From assembly GCF_934295145.1 (NCBI RefSeq), contig NZ_CAKRAS010000050.1, positions 1 to 21,768 on the forward strand: DNA of 21,768 nucleotides, given 5' to 3'. The position numbers were made by a program, and so were the translations under genes. The DNA comes from an uncultured Eubacterium sp. GTDB lineage: Bacteria; Bacillota; Clostridia; Lachnospirales; Lachnospiraceae. This document shows, one piece after another, positions 20,367-21,768 of the stretch. Below the pieces are notes generated by a model that saw only the letters and a list, made by a program, of their open reading frames with translations, searched no databases and was not told the DNA's origin. Position 1 is the stretch's first letter. The number at the start of each line of letters is the position of its first letter.

Positions 20367-21768
20367 ATTTAACAATCAATAATAAAAAAATTCAGGTACC
20401 GGAAGGTACTACAATTCTGGCAGCTGCCGCTCAGGCCGGAATCAAAATCCCGACATTGTGCTATTTAAAAGAAATCAATGAGATCGGAGCCTGCCGTGTC
20501 TGCGTGGTAGAAGTCGAGGGCAAGGAGACTCTGGTTGCATCCTGTAATACAGCAGTAGAAGAAGGGATGGTCGTATATACAAACAGCTACAAAGCGCAGC
20601 ATGCACGACGTATGAACGTACAGCTGATCCTGTCTGAGCATGATGCACATTGTGCTTCCTGTGTCAGAAGTGGAAACTGTACACTGCAGACAGTGGCAAA
20701 TGAGCTGAATATCGGAGATGTTCCGTTTGGCGAAAAATACGAGCAGAACGAGTGGCCGCAGGATTTCCCGCTTATTCGTGATGCCAGCAAATGTATTAAA
20801 TGTATGCGTTGCGTGCAGATCTGTGATAAAGTACAGGAGCTGAAAGTCTGGGATGTGATCAATACCGGAAAACGTACCAGCGTTGGTGTATCCGGCAGAA
20901 AGCAGATCACAGAGTCTGACTGCGCAATTTGTGGACAGTGTATCACACACTGTCCGGTTGGCGCACTGCGGGAACGAGATGATATTGATAAATTAATGGA
21001 TGCTGTACATGATCAGGAAAAAATTGTTGTTGTTCAAATCGCGCCTGCTGTTCGTGCAGCCTGGGGTGAAGGCCTTGGACTTCCACGGGAGATGGCCACA
21101 GAAAAGAGAATGGCAGCAGCAGTGCGTGCCCTTGGTGTTGACTATGTATTTGACACGAATTTCTCCGCCGATCTGACTATTATGGAAGAGGGAAATGAGT
21201 TCCTTGAGCGTATGACTCATGCGGACGAGTATTCCTGGCCAATGTTTACTTCCTGCTGCCCGGGATGGGTACGTTTTATCAAATCCCAGTATCCGGACAT
21301 GGTGAAAAATCTGTCTACTGCGAAATCTCCGCAGCAGATGTTTGGTGCGGTGGCAAAATCCTATTATGCACAGATACTGGATGTTGATCCTTCCAGAATC
21401 TTCAGTGTTTCTATCATGCCATGTGTGGCAAAGAAACATGAGTGTGCAATTCCGGTTATGAATGATGCGGGAGCAGGTCAGGATGTAGATGTTTCCCTGA
21501 CAACCAGAGAACTGGATCGTGTATTGAAAGCAGAACTGATTTCTCCGGCATTCCTGGAGGAAGAGGAGTTTGATCAGCCGCTGGGTGTTGGATCCGGTGC
21601 AGGTGTTATTTTTGGTGCTACCGGCGGTGTTATGGAAGCTGCCCTGAGAACAGCATACTATGTATTAAATGGCAAAAATCCGGATCCGGATATGTTCCAA
21701 ACAGTACGTGGTATGGACGGCATCAAAGAAGCAGAAGTAGAGATCGCAGGTATCAAGATTAAAGCAGC
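20360..21768 (+). CDS. [FeFe] hydrogenase large subunit, group A, partial (3' end beyond window)
   Basis: 469 residues are visible of about 580 expected. Order: an N-terminal [2Fe-2S] domain (Cys34, Cys45, Cys48, Cys62), the His-ligated cluster motif His94-x3-Cys98-x2-Cys101-x5-Cys107, two [4Fe-4S] clusters (Cys145/148/151/155 and Cys188/191/194/198), then the H-cluster domain with L1 TSCCPGW (297-303) and L2 MPCVAKKHE (353-361). The third H-cluster motif would lie after the window end. It makes or oxidises hydrogen in the cytoplasm. ATG 20360 overlaps the partner's stop, with GAGGAGG about 11 bases upstream. The pairing with a GltD-like protein resembles the glutamate-synthase-linked group A hydrogenases (classification from memory). 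Confidence 0.94.
   Translation, partial: MVNLTINNKKIQVPEGTTILAAAAQAGIKIPTLCYLKEINEIGACRVCVVEVEGKETLVASCNTAVEEGMVVYTNSYKAQHARRMNVQLILSEHDAHCASCVRSGNCTLQTVANELNIGDVPFGEKYEQNEWPQDFPLIRDASKCIKCMRCVQICDKVQELKVWDVINTGKRTSVGVSGRKQITESDCAICGQCITHCPVGALRERDDIDKLMDAVHDQEKIVVVQIAPAVRAAWGEGLGLPREMATEKRMAAAVRALGVDYVFDTNFSADLTIMEEGNEFLERMTHADEYSWPMFTSCCPGWVRFIKSQYPDMVKNLSTAKSPQQMFGAVAKSYYAQILDVDPSRIFSVSIMPCVAKKHECAIPVMNDAGAGQDVDVSLTTRELDRVLKAELISPAFLEEEEFDQPLGVGSGAGVIFGATGGVMEAALRTAYYVLNGKNPDPDMFQTVRGMDGIKEAEVEIAGIKIKA

Overview
The window looks like a chromosomal segment of an anaerobic Firmicute of class Clostridia, most plausibly a Lachnospiraceae-type gut bacterium. I infer this from the moderate base composition, strong AGGAGG-type ribosome binding sites, the Firmicutes order rimP-nusA-rnpM-ylxQ-infB-rbfA-nrnA-truB-ribF-rpsO-pnp, a neighbouring scpAB pair, and an [FeFe] hydrogenase with a GltD-like partner. 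I see no rRNA or tRNA gene, CRISPR array, insertion sequence or phage gene. Genus cannot be decided from the sequence alone.

Layout. 1-2631: a CodB-type cytosine permease, an AmiE/AmiF-like amidase and a 71-residue protein, closed by a good terminator; probably a small nitrogen or nucleobase scavenging operon. 2676-3255: an excellent sigma-A promoter, a Fur-family repressor that lacks the usual HxH and CxxC metal motifs, and an overlapping 30-residue four-cysteine zinc-ribbon ORF. 3274-11495: the translation and ribosome-maturation operon, with 30S maturation (rimP, rbfA), transcription elongation (nusA), RNA-binding factors (rnpM, ylxQ), initiation factor IF2 (infB), nanoRNase (nrnA), tRNA pseudouridylation (truB) and FAD synthesis (ribF). 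11575-14333: rpsO with its own promoter and a pseudoknot-capable leader, a terminator-like hairpin, a structured pnp leader, pnp, and a strong terminator.

14391-16660: a cytoplasmic subtilisin-like protease on +, and on - a D-Ala-D-Ala carboxypeptidase broken by a frameshift at a tandem TCTG tract. 16770-18174: a promoter and the chromosome-segregation genes scpA and scpB. 18175-18533: a 359-base intergenic region with a near-consensus Rex operator, candidate promoters and a strong hairpin. 18534-21768: a flavoprotein that joins a NuoF C-terminal-like [4Fe-4S] module to a GltD/NfnB-like NAD(P)H oxidoreductase, overlapping an [FeFe] hydrogenase large subunit that runs off the window end. These two probably form a complex linking NAD(P)H oxidation to hydrogen metabolism, with redox control by Rex.

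Most of the window is conserved housekeeping. The points most worth a second look are the metal-site-less Fur protein with its zinc-ribbon neighbour, the frameshifted carboxypeptidase, the rpsO and pnp leaders, and the Rex-controlled hydrogenase pair.
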